In this document: positions 1 through 10,066 of the stretch, one piece after another
How positions within the stretch are numbered: the stretch's first letter is position 1
Layout of the letters: the number at the start of each line of letters is the position of its first letter
Origin: an uncultured Lachnospiraceae bacterium
GTDB lineage: Bacteria > Bacillota > Clostridia > Lachnospirales > Lachnospiraceae
Length of the DNA: 36,851 bases
Direction of reading: 5' to 3'
NCBI GenBank assembly: GCA_947170415.1
Contig: CAMVTN010000008.1
Span: 1 to 36,851, forward strand
The notes under the pieces: generated by a model
What the model saw: the letters and a program-made list of their open reading frames with translations, nothing else
Told to the model about the DNA's origin: nothing
Databases searched by the model: none
Made by a program: the position numbers and the translations under genes

Positions 1-1071
1 AAGTGTCGAATCATCGATTATGCACCTGTTATCCATGGTCTTCATTACATCTTTTATACCCAAAGTGCCGTATATCAGTGTTTGTGAAAGATCGATTATC
101 GCATTATCCGAAAAAGTAAGTACACAAGGTCTCAACATATCAGCTTCATTTTCGGTGATGACAAGACCCTTTTCACCATTCGTAAGCTCTATCGTCGCAC
201 CCGGAACGAGTATGTTTATACTGTGCACCAATCCATTCGTCGCATTTGCATCATAAAATTCCGGATGATTAATTATTTCCCTAATAGCGCTGATTTCCGA
301 ACTGGGCTCCCTGTAATCGTTCATTGCTGTCATCATGTCAAATGTATCTGCGATCATAAGGATCTTTGCAGCATTAACGATCTTTGCGCCCTTATCTACA
401 TTTCCCTTCCTGATATCATTAAGGGAACGGAAACTTTGCTGACATATCCTTTTTATGGACGGCGAAGAAGAGAAAGCCTCATCAAATAGCTTGAAACCGG
501 CAGATTCATATTTTGATATCTTGTCATCTTCATCTTTCGCACCCTTGCCCTGCAGTTCCGGCGGTATGTCGAGTTTTCCAATATCATGAACAAGCGCTGC
601 AGTTATCAGATCATTCTGTTCCGCGATCTTTATATTCATCTGATGTCCTATCATGGCGCTTAAGATCGCCACATTAAGGGCATGCTTATACCACGTATCC
701 TCTGCACTTCTTAGTGACTGGACAAAATTTATCTTGTGATCGAGGCGTCCGTAGTTTTTCATTATCTGACTTACAAGCCCCGGTAAAGCCTCCGGCTTTT
801 TTCCATCTTTGATCGCCTTCCATTCATCCTTTATCACAAAGGTTGACATCATCTGAAAGCGTTCAAATTCAAGATCTTCATCAGATATCGGAGGAACCGG
901 CTCCGCAGGTTCCAAAATATACAAACCTATGATTCCGAAATTACGCACACTTTCTATACCCTGATGCGTCAATTTTGAATTTCTGTCATACAAAAGTACG
1001 CCTTTTTTATCATAAATCGGCTTAGCAAGGCGCATACCTGTTTTGAGTTTTTCCTGCTTCACAAAGATCAT
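1..1071 (-). CDS. HD-GYP-like protein, degenerate (truncated by window edge)
   Basis: Open minus-strand frame from ATG at 1071 running off the left edge (absent from the ORF track because no stop is in the window). Translation begins MIFVKQEKLKTGMRLAKPIYDKKGVLLYDRN and contains LITAALVHDIGKLDIPPELQG (HD motif) and ADTFDMMTAMNDYREP. Confidence 0.8.
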   Translation of the reverse strand, partial: MIFVKQEKLKTGMRLAKPIYDKKGVLLYDRNSKLTHQGIESVRNFGIIGLYILEPAEPVPPISDEDLEFERFQMMSTFVIKDEWKAIKDGKKPEALPGLVSQIMKNYGRLDHKINFVQSLRSAEDTWYKHALNVAILSAMIGHQMNIKIAEQNDLITAALVHDIGKLDIPPELQGKGAKDEDDKISKYESAGFKLFDEAFSSSPSIKRICQQSFRSLNDIRKGNVDKGAKIVNAAKILMIADTFDMMTAMNDYREPSSEISAIREIINHPEFYDANATNGLVHSINILVPGATIELTNGEKGLVITENEADMLRPCVLTFSDNAIIDLSQTLIYGTLGIKDVMKTMDNRCIIDDSTL

Positions 1072-1128
1072 AGTTTCTATACCCCTTCTTTCCCCCAAAA
1101 ACATGACCTAAGATTCGACAATATCGTA

Positions 1129-4100
1129 TTACTTCAGCAACTCTTTAAACTGTTCCGCAGGTACAGGTTTTGAATAATAGTATCCCTGCGCAATATCACA
1201 TTTCGCTTCTTTTAGGAATTCCACCTGTTCCTTTGTCTCTACACCCTCTGCAACCACTACCATTCCCAGTTGCTTTGACATAGTGATCGCATTTTCTATG
1301 ATTATCCTGCCGCGCTTAGTTGCCATTATCTCGTCAACAAAATACCTGTCGATCTTTATCACATCCACAGGTGCTTCTCTAAGCATATTTAGAGAAGAAT
1401 ATCCCGAACCAAAGTCATCCATTTCTATTACAAAACCAAGTTCCTTTAGCTCACCCATGGTCTTGTAAAGCTGATTTACGTCTTCCGTAAAAAGTGTCTC
1501 CGTTATCTCCAGATGAAGCAGACGGTTATCGATCTCATATTTCTTCGTGAGCCCCGTGAGCTTATCTAGAAGATCTGTATGATTTACATGAAATCTTGAG
1601 ACATTAACGGAAATCGGTATCTCATAACCTTCTTTTGACAATTCCGAAATATACTTTGCCGTACATTCCCACATGTACTCATCAAGTTTCTTTATAAACC
1701 CGTTGCTTTCAAAGTACGGCAAAAATTCTCCCGGCATCCTGAGTCCGCTGATCGGATGCTGCCAACGTACCAGAGCTTCCGCACTGCATATTTTCCCTGT
1801 AGAGAGCTCCACCTTTGGCTGCAGGAACATGACAAACTCATGCTCTGTAAGCGCTCTCTGCATCTCGCTCTCCATCTGAGCGACCTTCCTCTGATGCAGA
1901 CGTATACTGTCATCGTATACTGAAACATTGGACAATTTATTGCCCTTAACTTCTCTCTTTGCTATCCTTGCCCTGTCGCACATAAGGCGTATCGGTATCT
2001 CCCTGTCATCCACCTTATATATTCCAAAGCACAGAGTCGAACCGCAGCGTTTCGCCTCTTCAAACTGAAAACTTTCACTAAGCTCTGTCACATACTTCAG
2101 GATATCATTATCCTCAGCGTACTCCACAAGCACAGAGAACATATCCGCTTCATAACGGCTGGCTATCCCATCCTTGGGAAGAGATGCCTGTATTAATCTT
2201 CCGGCATATTCGAGACATCTGTTTCCAGTCTCCACCCCAAAGCGGTCATTAATGATCCTAAAGTGTTCTATATCCATGGCAATTATGGCAAAATTACGAT
2301 CTGGATACATTTTCAGACGATTACTGACATTACGATAAAAGGCTTCCGCATTAAAAAGCCTCGTTAATTCATCATAGTCTGCTCTAAATTCCAGCTCTTT
2401 CTTTACTTCCATTTCAGAGTTAACATCCTGCAAAATACCCGTAACTCGTGAAAGCTGGTTATTTAGGCCATTGAGAGTCTGCACAGTGATCCTGAACCAT
2501 CTGGATATTCCAAATTTATTTAAGAGCCTCACTACCACTTCATGCGTATCCGGTTCACGTTTCACACTCTTTAAGAATTTTCTGAAGCTGTCTAAGTCCT
2601 CCTGTACCGGCTTTAATCCGGAGAGCATTGACCACTCGTTTTCTTTCATCTCCGGAGTGACCGTAAACATATTCTCAAAAGTCGTGCAGATATAATAGTC
2701 CCTTTTCAGCACATCATATTCAAAAACATAGATGCCTGTCAGCTCATTTACATGCTCATATCTCTCATTATCCCTCGCAAGCTCGCTCATAAATGTGCTG
2801 TTGTCGAGCATTGCCCTGTAACGGGACTCCAGGAGCTGATTTCTGTCCAGATCTTTTTTCAGTTCATTAATATCCGTCGCCATAAGGAATATTTTTTCTA
2901 TACCGCCCTCATTTCGACTGTCTATACTTACCGTAGTGCTGATACTGTACCAGTGCCAGCTCCCATCCTGATGGATAAAACGGATATGCTTACGCATACG
3001 TCTTTTATCTTTTCTAACCGCTTCTCTTAAGTATCCGGGATCAGTTACATACAAAAATTCCCCACGATCCCTGTAATGAACTACATGATCCAAAAAATAT
3101 TTCCTAAGCCCGAGATAGTCCGTGAGCTGCTCTGACATAACAGCCATCACATTTTTTTCCTGTAAACGGACACAGGAACTCTCTGTCAGATCGATCTCCC
3201 ACACCAGATCCGCTGTCTCGCTTAAGGCTATATCAAAATTCTTTCGGCTTCTTATGAGCTCTATTCTTTCTTTTTCAGGATCGACCCTCTGAAGTACTAC
3301 GAGCCAGACGCCATTCTTTTCTCCGGAAACATGATAGATCCTTGCTTTTTTTGCTCTTCCTGTATCTCCGAACCACACTTCCGCGAATCTATTCTGTAAA
3401 CTATCCGGATCATCTCCCGAGATCCACGAATCATCCTCTTCTCCGGGCACTTCCAATCGGATATCTTCAAGAAGCTCCGGTTCCATATTCTTCATGAAGG
3501 AATTCATATACACGATCCGGCCGTTAATGTCCATTGCATAAGCTTCTGTAGGCAGAGCATCCAGTATGCTCCTGATACGCTCCACATGCGTCATCTCCTG
3601 CGGCTCTGATATAAGATTATCCTGCTCTCTGATCTCCGAATCATATACTGCATAAGAATTTGCTTTACTTTCGATCGAATGTAAAAGCGCCTTCTCCGCT
3701 TTCTCAAGCATCATTTCAAATCCCGGTTTTGCCCCTGCAGGTTCAACCGCGATTCCTATATTTATAACAGAGTCATCTGCAACCCTGTAGTTTATCCATA
3801 GATTTCCGACTGCGCGGATAAGATAAGATGCTTTGTCATAAACAATTTCCCTGTCCTTTATATTCCGCATGCATACGACAAATCTATTTTCATCTGCGCG
3901 TCCGATCACATCATACGAGCGAAGTGACCGCCTAAAGATCCGGGCAATCTCGAGAACTGCCCTGTCCACCTGCTCTTTACCATTTCGATTAAGTAATGTG
4001 CAGTAATCTGTCAGTTCCACATACATCAGGTTATAGATCGCCGATTCTGTACTGTCAGAATAAGCTTCTTGTATCTTCGTTTCAGCATTTAGAGCACTGT

Positions 4101-4473
4101 CAAGTCCGGTGAGAATGTCCACTTTTTCCGAAATCTTACCTACATCCTCATCAGACAACTTTGTGTAGGTTCCGTATAAAAGCGCAGGGCGGTTGTTTTC
4201 GTCAAGGATAGTCTTTCCGATGACGCTGTACCAGCAGAATTTTCCCTCAAAGTCCATACACCTGAAGAACTCCTGCGTATCATTTGTATTATAAAAAATG
4301 GGATGAAAAAACATGATGGCCCGCTTTAGATCATCGGGGCAGATTTTCCCCGCGAGCTCCAGAGATTCACTGAAATCCATTATCCGTACCTGACACGGAA
4401 TGAATTTCACAACATTTCTCGAAAAATTCATGACATCAGACTGGATGTCATACTCAAATACGATCGCCTCCAT
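1129..4473 (-). CDS. Multi-PAS protein with two degenerate GGDEF domains and a C-terminal EAL phosphodiesterase domain
   Basis: 1114 aa ORF. EAL signatures SAEALVRWQHP, EITETLF, MDDFGSGYSSL, IKIDRYFVD, VVAEGVET; GGDEF positions read RADEN and RYEAD. Confidence 0.93.
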   Translation of the reverse strand: MEAIVFEYDIQSDVMNFSRNVVKFIPCQVRIMDFSESLELAGKICPDDLKRAIMFFHPIFYNTNDTQEFFRCMDFEGKFCWYSVIGKTILDENNRPALLYGTYTKLSDEDVGKISEKVDILTGLDSALNAETKIQEAYSDSTESAIYNLMYVELTDYCTLLNRNGKEQVDRAVLEIARIFRRSLRSYDVIGRADENRFVVCMRNIKDREIVYDKASYLIRAVGNLWINYRVADDSVINIGIAVEPAGAKPGFEMMLEKAEKALLHSIESKANSYAVYDSEIREQDNLISEPQEMTHVERIRSILDALPTEAYAMDINGRIVYMNSFMKNMEPELLEDIRLEVPGEEDDSWISGDDPDSLQNRFAEVWFGDTGRAKKARIYHVSGEKNGVWLVVLQRVDPEKERIELIRSRKNFDIALSETADLVWEIDLTESSCVRLQEKNVMAVMSEQLTDYLGLRKYFLDHVVHYRDRGEFLYVTDPGYLREAVRKDKRRMRKHIRFIHQDGSWHWYSISTTVSIDSRNEGGIEKIFLMATDINELKKDLDRNQLLESRYRAMLDNSTFMSELARDNERYEHVNELTGIYVFEYDVLKRDYYICTTFENMFTVTPEMKENEWSMLSGLKPVQEDLDSFRKFLKSVKREPDTHEVVVRLLNKFGISRWFRITVQTLNGLNNQLSRVTGILQDVNSEMEVKKELEFRADYDELTRLFNAEAFYRNVSNRLKMYPDRNFAIIAMDIEHFRIINDRFGVETGNRCLEYAGRLIQASLPKDGIASRYEADMFSVLVEYAEDNDILKYVTELSESFQFEEAKRCGSTLCFGIYKVDDREIPIRLMCDRARIAKREVKGNKLSNVSVYDDSIRLHQRKVAQMESEMQRALTEHEFVMFLQPKVELSTGKICSAEALVRWQHPISGLRMPGEFLPYFESNGFIKKLDEYMWECTAKYISELSKEGYEIPISVNVSRFHVNHTDLLDKLTGLTKKYEIDNRLLHLEITETLFTEDVNQLYKTMGELKELGFVIEMDDFGSGYSSLNMLREAPVDVIKIDRYFVDEIMATKRGRIIIENAITMSKQLGMVVVAEGVETKEQVEFLKEAKCDIAQGYYYSKPVPAEQFKELLK

Positions 4474-4540
4474 GTACTCCCCCTCACAAACGAAATTAGA
4501 TGCCCCTACCCCAAAAGACGTCTGTACACAGTTTGACTAT

Positions 4541-4569
4541 ATTCTAGCAATTTACATTTTTTTTAACAA
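4541..4569 (-). promoter_or_regulatory. Candidate sigma-70-type promoter for the EAL gene
   Basis: Minus strand TTGTTA - 17 nt - TAGAAT upstream of the 4473 start. Confidence 0.5.
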
Positions 4570-4621
4570 TAGATTGACAATTTGTTCTGTAAAATGTACA
4601 CCTTCGTGTTGCAGAAACACC

Positions 4622-5755
4622 TTATTCCAAATATTCGCTCATAAGGATATTGGAAACTTCCAGACCTTCGTCTGTATACGAATACCGTTCCCCTTTATGG
4701 ATCAAATATCCGTCCCTTTCCTGCTTTTCAAGTATTTTTCCAAAAATGTCCGTAATATCCTGTCCGAAATATCTGTAAAAATCAATCGCCGAAACCCCTT
4801 CACAGGTTCTGAGTCCGAGGAACATAAACTCTTCCATTGCATCCCTGACAGAGAGAACAAAATCATCTTCACGTGTTTTTCCGGGATGTTCCATATAAGA
4901 CGCATAAGATCTTATATTTGTAAATCTGTGATCACCGATAAGAGATGCCGCTCCGGGACCAAAACCTCTGTAATCACCCCTGTTCCAATAAACAAGATTA
5001 TGTCTGCACTCATATCCGTCTCTTGCATAATTGGATATCTCATATCTTTTGTAACCTCGCTCAGATAACAGATCACGTACCATTCTGTCTGTCTCGGTTA
5101 CAGACTCCTCTGACGGCAGATCAAGCTCGCCCTTTTCATACTTTGAATAAAACAGGGTTCCGGGCTCAACGATAAGCGAATATACCGAAATATGCTCCGG
5201 CTTAAGAGCCAATATGCCTTCAAGCGAAGACCTGAATTTTTCAGCAGACTGACCCGGAATAGACGACATGAGATCTACGCTTACATTCTTAAATCCCGCT
5301 TCTCTGACTTCATGATAAGTCTTCTTAAAATCCTCCACCGTATGAATACGGCCAAGTAGCCGCAGTTCCTCATCATTAAGAGACTGACAGCCTATACTGA
5401 GCCTGTTTATACCACATTCCCTGTAGATTCTGAGCGCATCCTTCTTCATCGTTCCGGGATTCATTTCCATCGACATCTCTGCATTCTCTGCAAAAGTATA
5501 TTTCTTTCTCAGGGAATCCATGATCTCTGCAATCAAATGAGGCGGAACCCTCGAAGGTGTTCCGCCGCCAATATAAACAGTCTGCACTTCATACTGCAGT
5601 CCACTCTCCTCCGCTTCCTCGATCTCTCTAAGGACAGCGGTGAGATAATGTTCCATTTCTTCTTCCGTCCCTGCTAAAGACAAGAAATCACAATAACTGC
5701 ATTTTTTTACACAAAATGGAATGTGAACATATATCGATAATGGAGACTTTTTCAT
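4622..5755 (-). CDS. hemW: Radical SAM heme chaperone HemW (coproporphyrinogen III oxidase-like)
   Basis: IYVHIPFCVKKCSYCDF CxxxCxxC motif, TVYIGGGTPS, NRLSIGCQS; directly downstream of lepA, a common Firmicute arrangement. Confidence 0.93.
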   Translation of the reverse strand: MKKSPLSIYVHIPFCVKKCSYCDFLSLAGTEEEMEHYLTAVLREIEEAEESGLQYEVQTVYIGGGTPSRVPPHLIAEIMDSLRKKYTFAENAEMSMEMNPGTMKKDALRIYRECGINRLSIGCQSLNDEELRLLGRIHTVEDFKKTYHEVREAGFKNVSVDLMSSIPGQSAEKFRSSLEGILALKPEHISVYSLIVEPGTLFYSKYEKGELDLPSEESVTETDRMVRDLLSERGYKRYEISNYARDGYECRHNLVYWNRGDYRGFGPGAASLIGDHRFTNIRSYASYMEHPGKTREDDFVLSVRDAMEEFMFLGLRTCEGVSAIDFYRYFGQDITDIFGKILEKQERDGYLIHKGERYSYTDEGLEVSNILMSEYLE

Positions 5756-5762
5756 ATTATCC

Positions 5763-7571
5763 TCAATTATCAGAATCCAGCTTAAGTACGCTTAAGAATG
5801 CTTCCTTCGGTACTTCTACTGTTCCGATAGAACGCATCTTTTTCTTTCCTTCTTTCTGCTTCTCAAGCAGCTTCTTCTTTCTGGAAATATCACCACCGTA
5901 ACACTTTGCAAGTACGTCCTTACGAACCGCACGAACTGTCTCTCGGGCAATTACTTTTCCACTGACAGCTGCCTGAATAGGGATTTCAAAAAGATGTCTC
6001 GGTATCTCGTCCTTGAGCTTCTCGCACATCTTTCTGCCTCTCTCATAGGCACTATCTTTAAATACTATGAAAGAAAGAGCATCCACGTATTCTTTATTTA
6101 TCAGGATATCCAGCTTAACGAGTTCCGAAGTTCTATATTCCTTCATCTCGTAATCAAAGGAAGCATAGCCTCTTGAACGGCTCTTTAATGCATCAAAGAA
6201 GTCATAGATGATCTCATTAAGCGGCAGATCATACTTAAGGAGTACACGTGTAGTCTCGATATAATCCATTCCTGTCTGGATACCACGTCGTTCCTGGCAA
6301 AGACCGATAATAGCACCGAGGTACTCCGTATTTACCATGATCTCGGCAGATACTATAGGTTCTTCCATATGCTCGATTTCAGAAGGATCAGGAAGGTTTG
6401 CCGGATTAGTAAGATCCATCTCTGTTCCGTCAGTCTTAAACACTTTATATACTACGCCCGGAGCAGTAGTTACCAGATCAAGATCATACTCTCTCTCAAG
6501 TCTCTCCTGGATGATATCCAGATGTAAGAGTCCCAGGAAACCGCATCGGAAACCAAAACCAAGCGCTGCCGAGGTCTCCGGCTCAAAAGTCAGCGAAGCA
6601 TCGTTAAGCTGCAGCTTCTCAAGTGCATCACGAAGATCCGGATAACGGGCAGAATCAGCAGGATAGATTCCGCAGTAAACCATGGAATTAACCTTTCTGT
6701 ATCCGGGAAGTGCCTCTTCACAAGGGGTTACGGCACTTGTTACAGTATCACCCACTCGTGTTTCCTTAAGATCCTTTATCGAAGCTGTGAAATATCCAAC
6801 CATTCCGGCTTCCAGACTGTCACAAGGTATAAATCTGCCTGCTCCAAAATAGCCAACTTCAACTACTTCATTTTCACTTCCTGTAGCCATGAAGCGTACT
6901 TTGTCGCCCTTCTTAATAGAGCCATCCATGATACGCATGAATACGATCACTCCACGATACGGATCATAAAGTGAGTCAAAGATAAGTGCCTTAAGAGGCT
7001 TATTCACATCTCCCGAGGGTGCAGGTATCTTATGCACGATCTCCTCAAGAACTTCCTCGATACCGATACCGTTCTTTGCGGAGATACGCGGAGCATCCAT
7101 TGCTTCGATACCGATCACATCCTCAATCTCCTGAGCAACTCTCTCAGGCTCAGCACTCGGCAGATCGATCTTGTTTATAACAGGAAAAACATCCAGATCG
7201 TGATCCAGTGCGAGATAAACGTTTGCCAGTGTCTGCGCCTCGATTCCCTGAGCTGCATCTACAATGAGGATCGCTCCATCACAGGCTGCAAGTGCTCTTG
7301 ACACTTCATAATTGAAATCCACATGACCGGGAGTATCGATCAGATTAAAGATATACTCTTCACCGTTTTTTGCCTGATATACCGTACGGACAGCCTGAGA
7401 CTTGATCGTTATACCACGTTCCCTCTCGAGCTCCATGTTATCCAGGACCTGCTCCTGCATCTCACGCTCTGTAAGGAGTCCTGTTTTCTCAATGATCCGG
7501 TCAGCCAGCGTAGACTTTCCATGGTCAATATGTGCGATGATACAAAAATTTCTGATGTGATCCTGCTGCAT
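5763..7571 (-). CDS. lepA: Elongation factor 4 (LepA GTPase)
   Basis: 602 aa; [40 protein letters not shown], LepA C-terminal region. Confidence 0.98.
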   Translation of the reverse strand: MQQDHIRNFCIIAHIDHGKSTLADRIIEKTGLLTEREMQEQVLDNMELERERGITIKSQAVRTVYQAKNGEEYIFNLIDTPGHVDFNYEVSRALAACDGAILIVDAAQGIEAQTLANVYLALDHDLDVFPVINKIDLPSAEPERVAQEIEDVIGIEAMDAPRISAKNGIGIEEVLEEIVHKIPAPSGDVNKPLKALIFDSLYDPYRGVIVFMRIMDGSIKKGDKVRFMATGSENEVVEVGYFGAGRFIPCDSLEAGMVGYFTASIKDLKETRVGDTVTSAVTPCEEALPGYRKVNSMVYCGIYPADSARYPDLRDALEKLQLNDASLTFEPETSAALGFGFRCGFLGLLHLDIIQERLEREYDLDLVTTAPGVVYKVFKTDGTEMDLTNPANLPDPSEIEHMEEPIVSAEIMVNTEYLGAIIGLCQERRGIQTGMDYIETTRVLLKYDLPLNEIIYDFFDALKSRSRGYASFDYEMKEYRTSELVKLDILINKEYVDALSFIVFKDSAYERGRKMCEKLKDEIPRHLFEIPIQAAVSGKVIARETVRAVRKDVLAKCYGGDISRKKKLLEKQKEGKKKMRSIGTVEVPKEAFLSVLKLDSDN

Positions 7572-7608
7572 CCTTTGCTCCTATATACCTATGATGTAAA
7601 GTGCCTGT

Positions 7609-7851
7609 CTATTCCGGAAATTCTACCATTACATACCATCCGCCGCCATCACCTACGCGGACAGACTTTACCGTACCATGAAGTTCTTTCAGTGCCTCCT
7701 GCTTTCTGAAATTACCTGACATGGCTATTGCCGGAATAATTGTATAATAAACTACGAGTCCTCCCTGGAGTTCCGATCTTTCAACCTCAACCTCCACTCC
7801 GGGCTTGATATGCTCGTACTCGATTTCCATCTTAAATTCCATTTCTCTCAT
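7609..7851 (-). CDS. Small hypothetical protein
   Basis: 80 aa ORF between rpsT and lepA, co-oriented; no family recognised. Confidence 0.6.
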   Translation of the reverse strand: MREMEFKMEIEYEHIKPGVEVEVERSELQGGLVVYYTIIPAIAMSGNFRKQEALKELHGTVKSVRVGDGGGWYVMVEFPE

Positions 7852-7876
7852 GGATTTTTCGCCTCTTTAATTACGA

Positions 7877-7918
7877 AAAAAGCTCCAACGGTATAGAGGG
7901 ATACCGCCGAAGCTTTTG
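7877..7918 (-). terminator. Intrinsic terminator of rpsT
   Basis: Minus strand AAGCTTCGGCGGTAT-ccctct-ATACCGTTGGAGCTTTTTT. Confidence 0.75.
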
Positions 7919-7943
7919 TTTACACATGCATTCTAAAAATGAC

Positions 7944-8207
7944 TTATGCCATCTTGTTTACTGCCTTTGTAAGACGGGAAACCTTTCTGGAAGCTGTACA
8001 CTTGTGATAAACTCCCTTGGAACCAGCCTTCTCAATAGCAGAGATTGCATTCTTAAGTGCTGCATCAGCAGCTGCTTTATCGTTAGAGTCGATAGCTGCG
8101 TATACCTTCTTTACAGCGGTCTTTACGCCAGACTTCTCAGCCTTGTTAAGCTCTGCTCTCTTTGCGCTAGTAAGAACTCTTTTCTTTGCAGATTTGATGT
8201 TTGCCAA
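7944..8207 (-). CDS. rpsT: 30S ribosomal protein S20 (TTG start)
   Basis: MANIKSAKKRVLTSAKRAELNKA...; start codon TTG preceded by GGATAGGAGGTAATCGAG. Confidence 0.96.
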   Translation of the reverse strand: MANIKSAKKRVLTSAKRAELNKAEKSGVKTAVKKVYAAIDSNDKAAADAALKNAISAIEKAGSKGVYHKCTASRKVSRLTKAVNKMA

Positions 8208-8298
8208 CTCGATTACCTCCTATCCTCGAAATTTTAATTTATTCACGTTGCTTTTTCCGAGGCCTGACACTTGGCACAGGGTTTATGCATACTTGAAA

Positions 8299-8327
8299 AA
8301 TATAATTTAAAAATCCGAATCTGTCAA
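8299..8327 (-). promoter_or_regulatory. Promoter of rpsT
   Basis: Minus strand TTGACA - 17 nt - TATATT, about 90 bp upstream of rpsT. Confidence 0.75.
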
Positions 8328-8349
8328 TACTTATCTTTTTACTTTTTTC

Positions 8350-8506
8350 GATAACACGAATTGCTTCGCTGCTATTGCAGCTCCCGCAATTCTAAAACAC
8401 TCGCATTCCGCGTAATTACGCTACATGCTCGTGTTTTTGCGGGTTCCAAATAAAAAATCCTTTTTGTGCAAGCACAATCGGATTTTTTACTTTGAACCCT
8501 GTTATC
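8350..8506 (-). repeat. Structured 157-bp repeat element, copy 1
   Basis: Minus-strand GATAACAGGGTTCAAAGTAAAAAATCCG...GCAATTCGTGTTATC; near-identical architecture to plus-strand 31944-32100; starts 1 nt after the mgtE stop codon. Confidence 0.9.
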
Positions 8507-8507
8507 A

Positions 8508-9851
8508 TCACATAACTATATGCAGCATATGGATCGCGAACTGGAAATAGATCGTGAGTGTTACTGCATCGATTATTGTTGTGAGCATCGGTGATGCCAT
8601 TACCGCGGGATCAAAGCCCAGTTTTCTCGCGCACATGGGAAGCGCGCATCCTACAAGGTTTGCGGATATCACAGCACCGATCATTGTAAGACATACTACA
8701 GCAGCTACTGTAGCGGAAATCTTATCAACTATCTGAAGCTTTATGAAATTAGCCAAAGCCAAAGTCAGACCACAGATAAGCGCTGTAATAAATTCCTTAC
8801 CAAGAACTTTTCCAAGATCCCTAAACTCGATCTCTCTAAGAGAAAGTGCACGTATAACAGTCGTAGAAGCCTGTGAACCGCAGTTTCCTCCTGTATCCAT
8901 GAGCATAGGTATGTATGCCGTAAGAACAAGATATGATCCAAGAGCTGCCTCATAACTCGTAATGATCTTTCCTGTAAATGTGGCAGATACCATGAGGAGT
9001 AAGAGCCATCCTATCCTCTTCTTAAAGAGCTTTGGCGGAGTCATCTTATCATAGGGCTCATCCGTAGGGATGATAGCAGCCATCTTCTGGATATCCTCTG
9101 TTGCCTCTTCCTGAATGATATCCACAACGTCATCGACTGTGATGATACCTACGAGACGCTTCTCCGAATCAACTACCGGAATAGAAACAAAGTCATATTT
9201 ACTGATCACACGAGCAACATCTTCCTGGTCAGTAAGGGTATCAACAGAGATGACATTTTCTTCCATGATATCTCTGATAAGCGTCTCCGGCTTGCTTAGG
9301 ATAAGTGCACGAAGTGCCACGATACCAATAAGCTTTCTCTGATTATCAAGGACATAACAGGTATTGATGGTCTCTCTGTCAATACCCGTTCGACGGATCT
9401 TATCAAGTGCATCCGCAACAGTAAGATCCTCTCTCAGATCCACAAATTCCACAGTCATTACAGATCCTGCGGAATCCTCCGGAAACTTAAGGAGATGATT
9501 TATATCCCTTCTTGTTTCCGCATTAGCATTAGATAAAAGTTTTTTTACAACGGACGCCGGCATTTCTTCCATCAGATCCGCAGCATCATCAGCCATCAGG
9601 TTGTTAATAATGTTCGTAGCCTCGGCATCGGTCAGGGATGTAATGATCTCCTGCTCTACATCTGTAGACAGGTACGCAAAAACATCCGCAGCCATATCCT
9701 TTGGCAGCAGCCTGAATACACGCAGCTGATTTTCTCTTGAAAGCTCTTCAAGAAGTGCCGCTATATCCGCCTCATTAAGATCCTGAAGGCGAACTCTGAG
9801 TTCGTTGTATCTCTTCTCATCAATTAATACCTGAGCCTCTTCTGGTCTCAT
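8508..9851 (-). CDS. mgtE: Magnesium transporter MgtE
   Basis: 447 aa: MgtE N domain, CBS pair (VISVDTLTDQEDVARVISKYDFVSIPVVD), C-terminal TM region with MDTGGNCGSQASTTVIRAL. Confidence 0.96.
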   Translation of the reverse strand: MRPEEAQVLIDEKRYNELRVRLQDLNEADIAALLEELSRENQLRVFRLLPKDMAADVFAYLSTDVEQEIITSLTDAEATNIINNLMADDAADLMEEMPASVVKKLLSNANAETRRDINHLLKFPEDSAGSVMTVEFVDLREDLTVADALDKIRRTGIDRETINTCYVLDNQRKLIGIVALRALILSKPETLIRDIMEENVISVDTLTDQEDVARVISKYDFVSIPVVDSEKRLVGIITVDDVVDIIQEEATEDIQKMAAIIPTDEPYDKMTPPKLFKKRIGWLLLLMVSATFTGKIITSYEAALGSYLVLTAYIPMLMDTGGNCGSQASTTVIRALSLREIEFRDLGKVLGKEFITALICGLTLALANFIKLQIVDKISATVAAVVCLTMIGAVISANLVGCALPMCARKLGFDPAVMASPMLTTIIDAVTLTIYFQFAIHMLHIVM

Positions 9852-9858
9852 AACGAAT

Positions 9859-9943
9859 CCCTCCCTCTCCGCCTGCAGAATGGGGAGGCATACGAAAGAG
9901 ACGGAAGTTCACTTCCGGTATTCCAAAATCGCTCTGCAGGCGG
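9859..9943 (-). promoter_or_regulatory. Structured mgtE 5' leader with possible Shine-Dalgarno-sequestering alternative
   Basis: 11-bp perfect stem 9869-9879/9933-9943, inner hairpin 9902-9908/9911-9917, and a competing 6-bp pairing of 9883-9888 with the SD region 9860-9865. Confidence 0.55.
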
Positions 9944-10066
9944 TATTACTATTCATTTTTTTAGTTTTGTTTTCAAGTGTCCACGATCGTTCAGGAACAT
10001 CTGACATGAATAACCACCTGCCTTTCCGAATGATAATGTTAATCCTAACTTCCAAAAAATGCAATC

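Noticed and set aside
8205-8207. Unusual TTG start codon of rpsT
   Set aside because: Real, but S20 is known to use UUG initiation in E. coli, so not treated as a novelty on its own.
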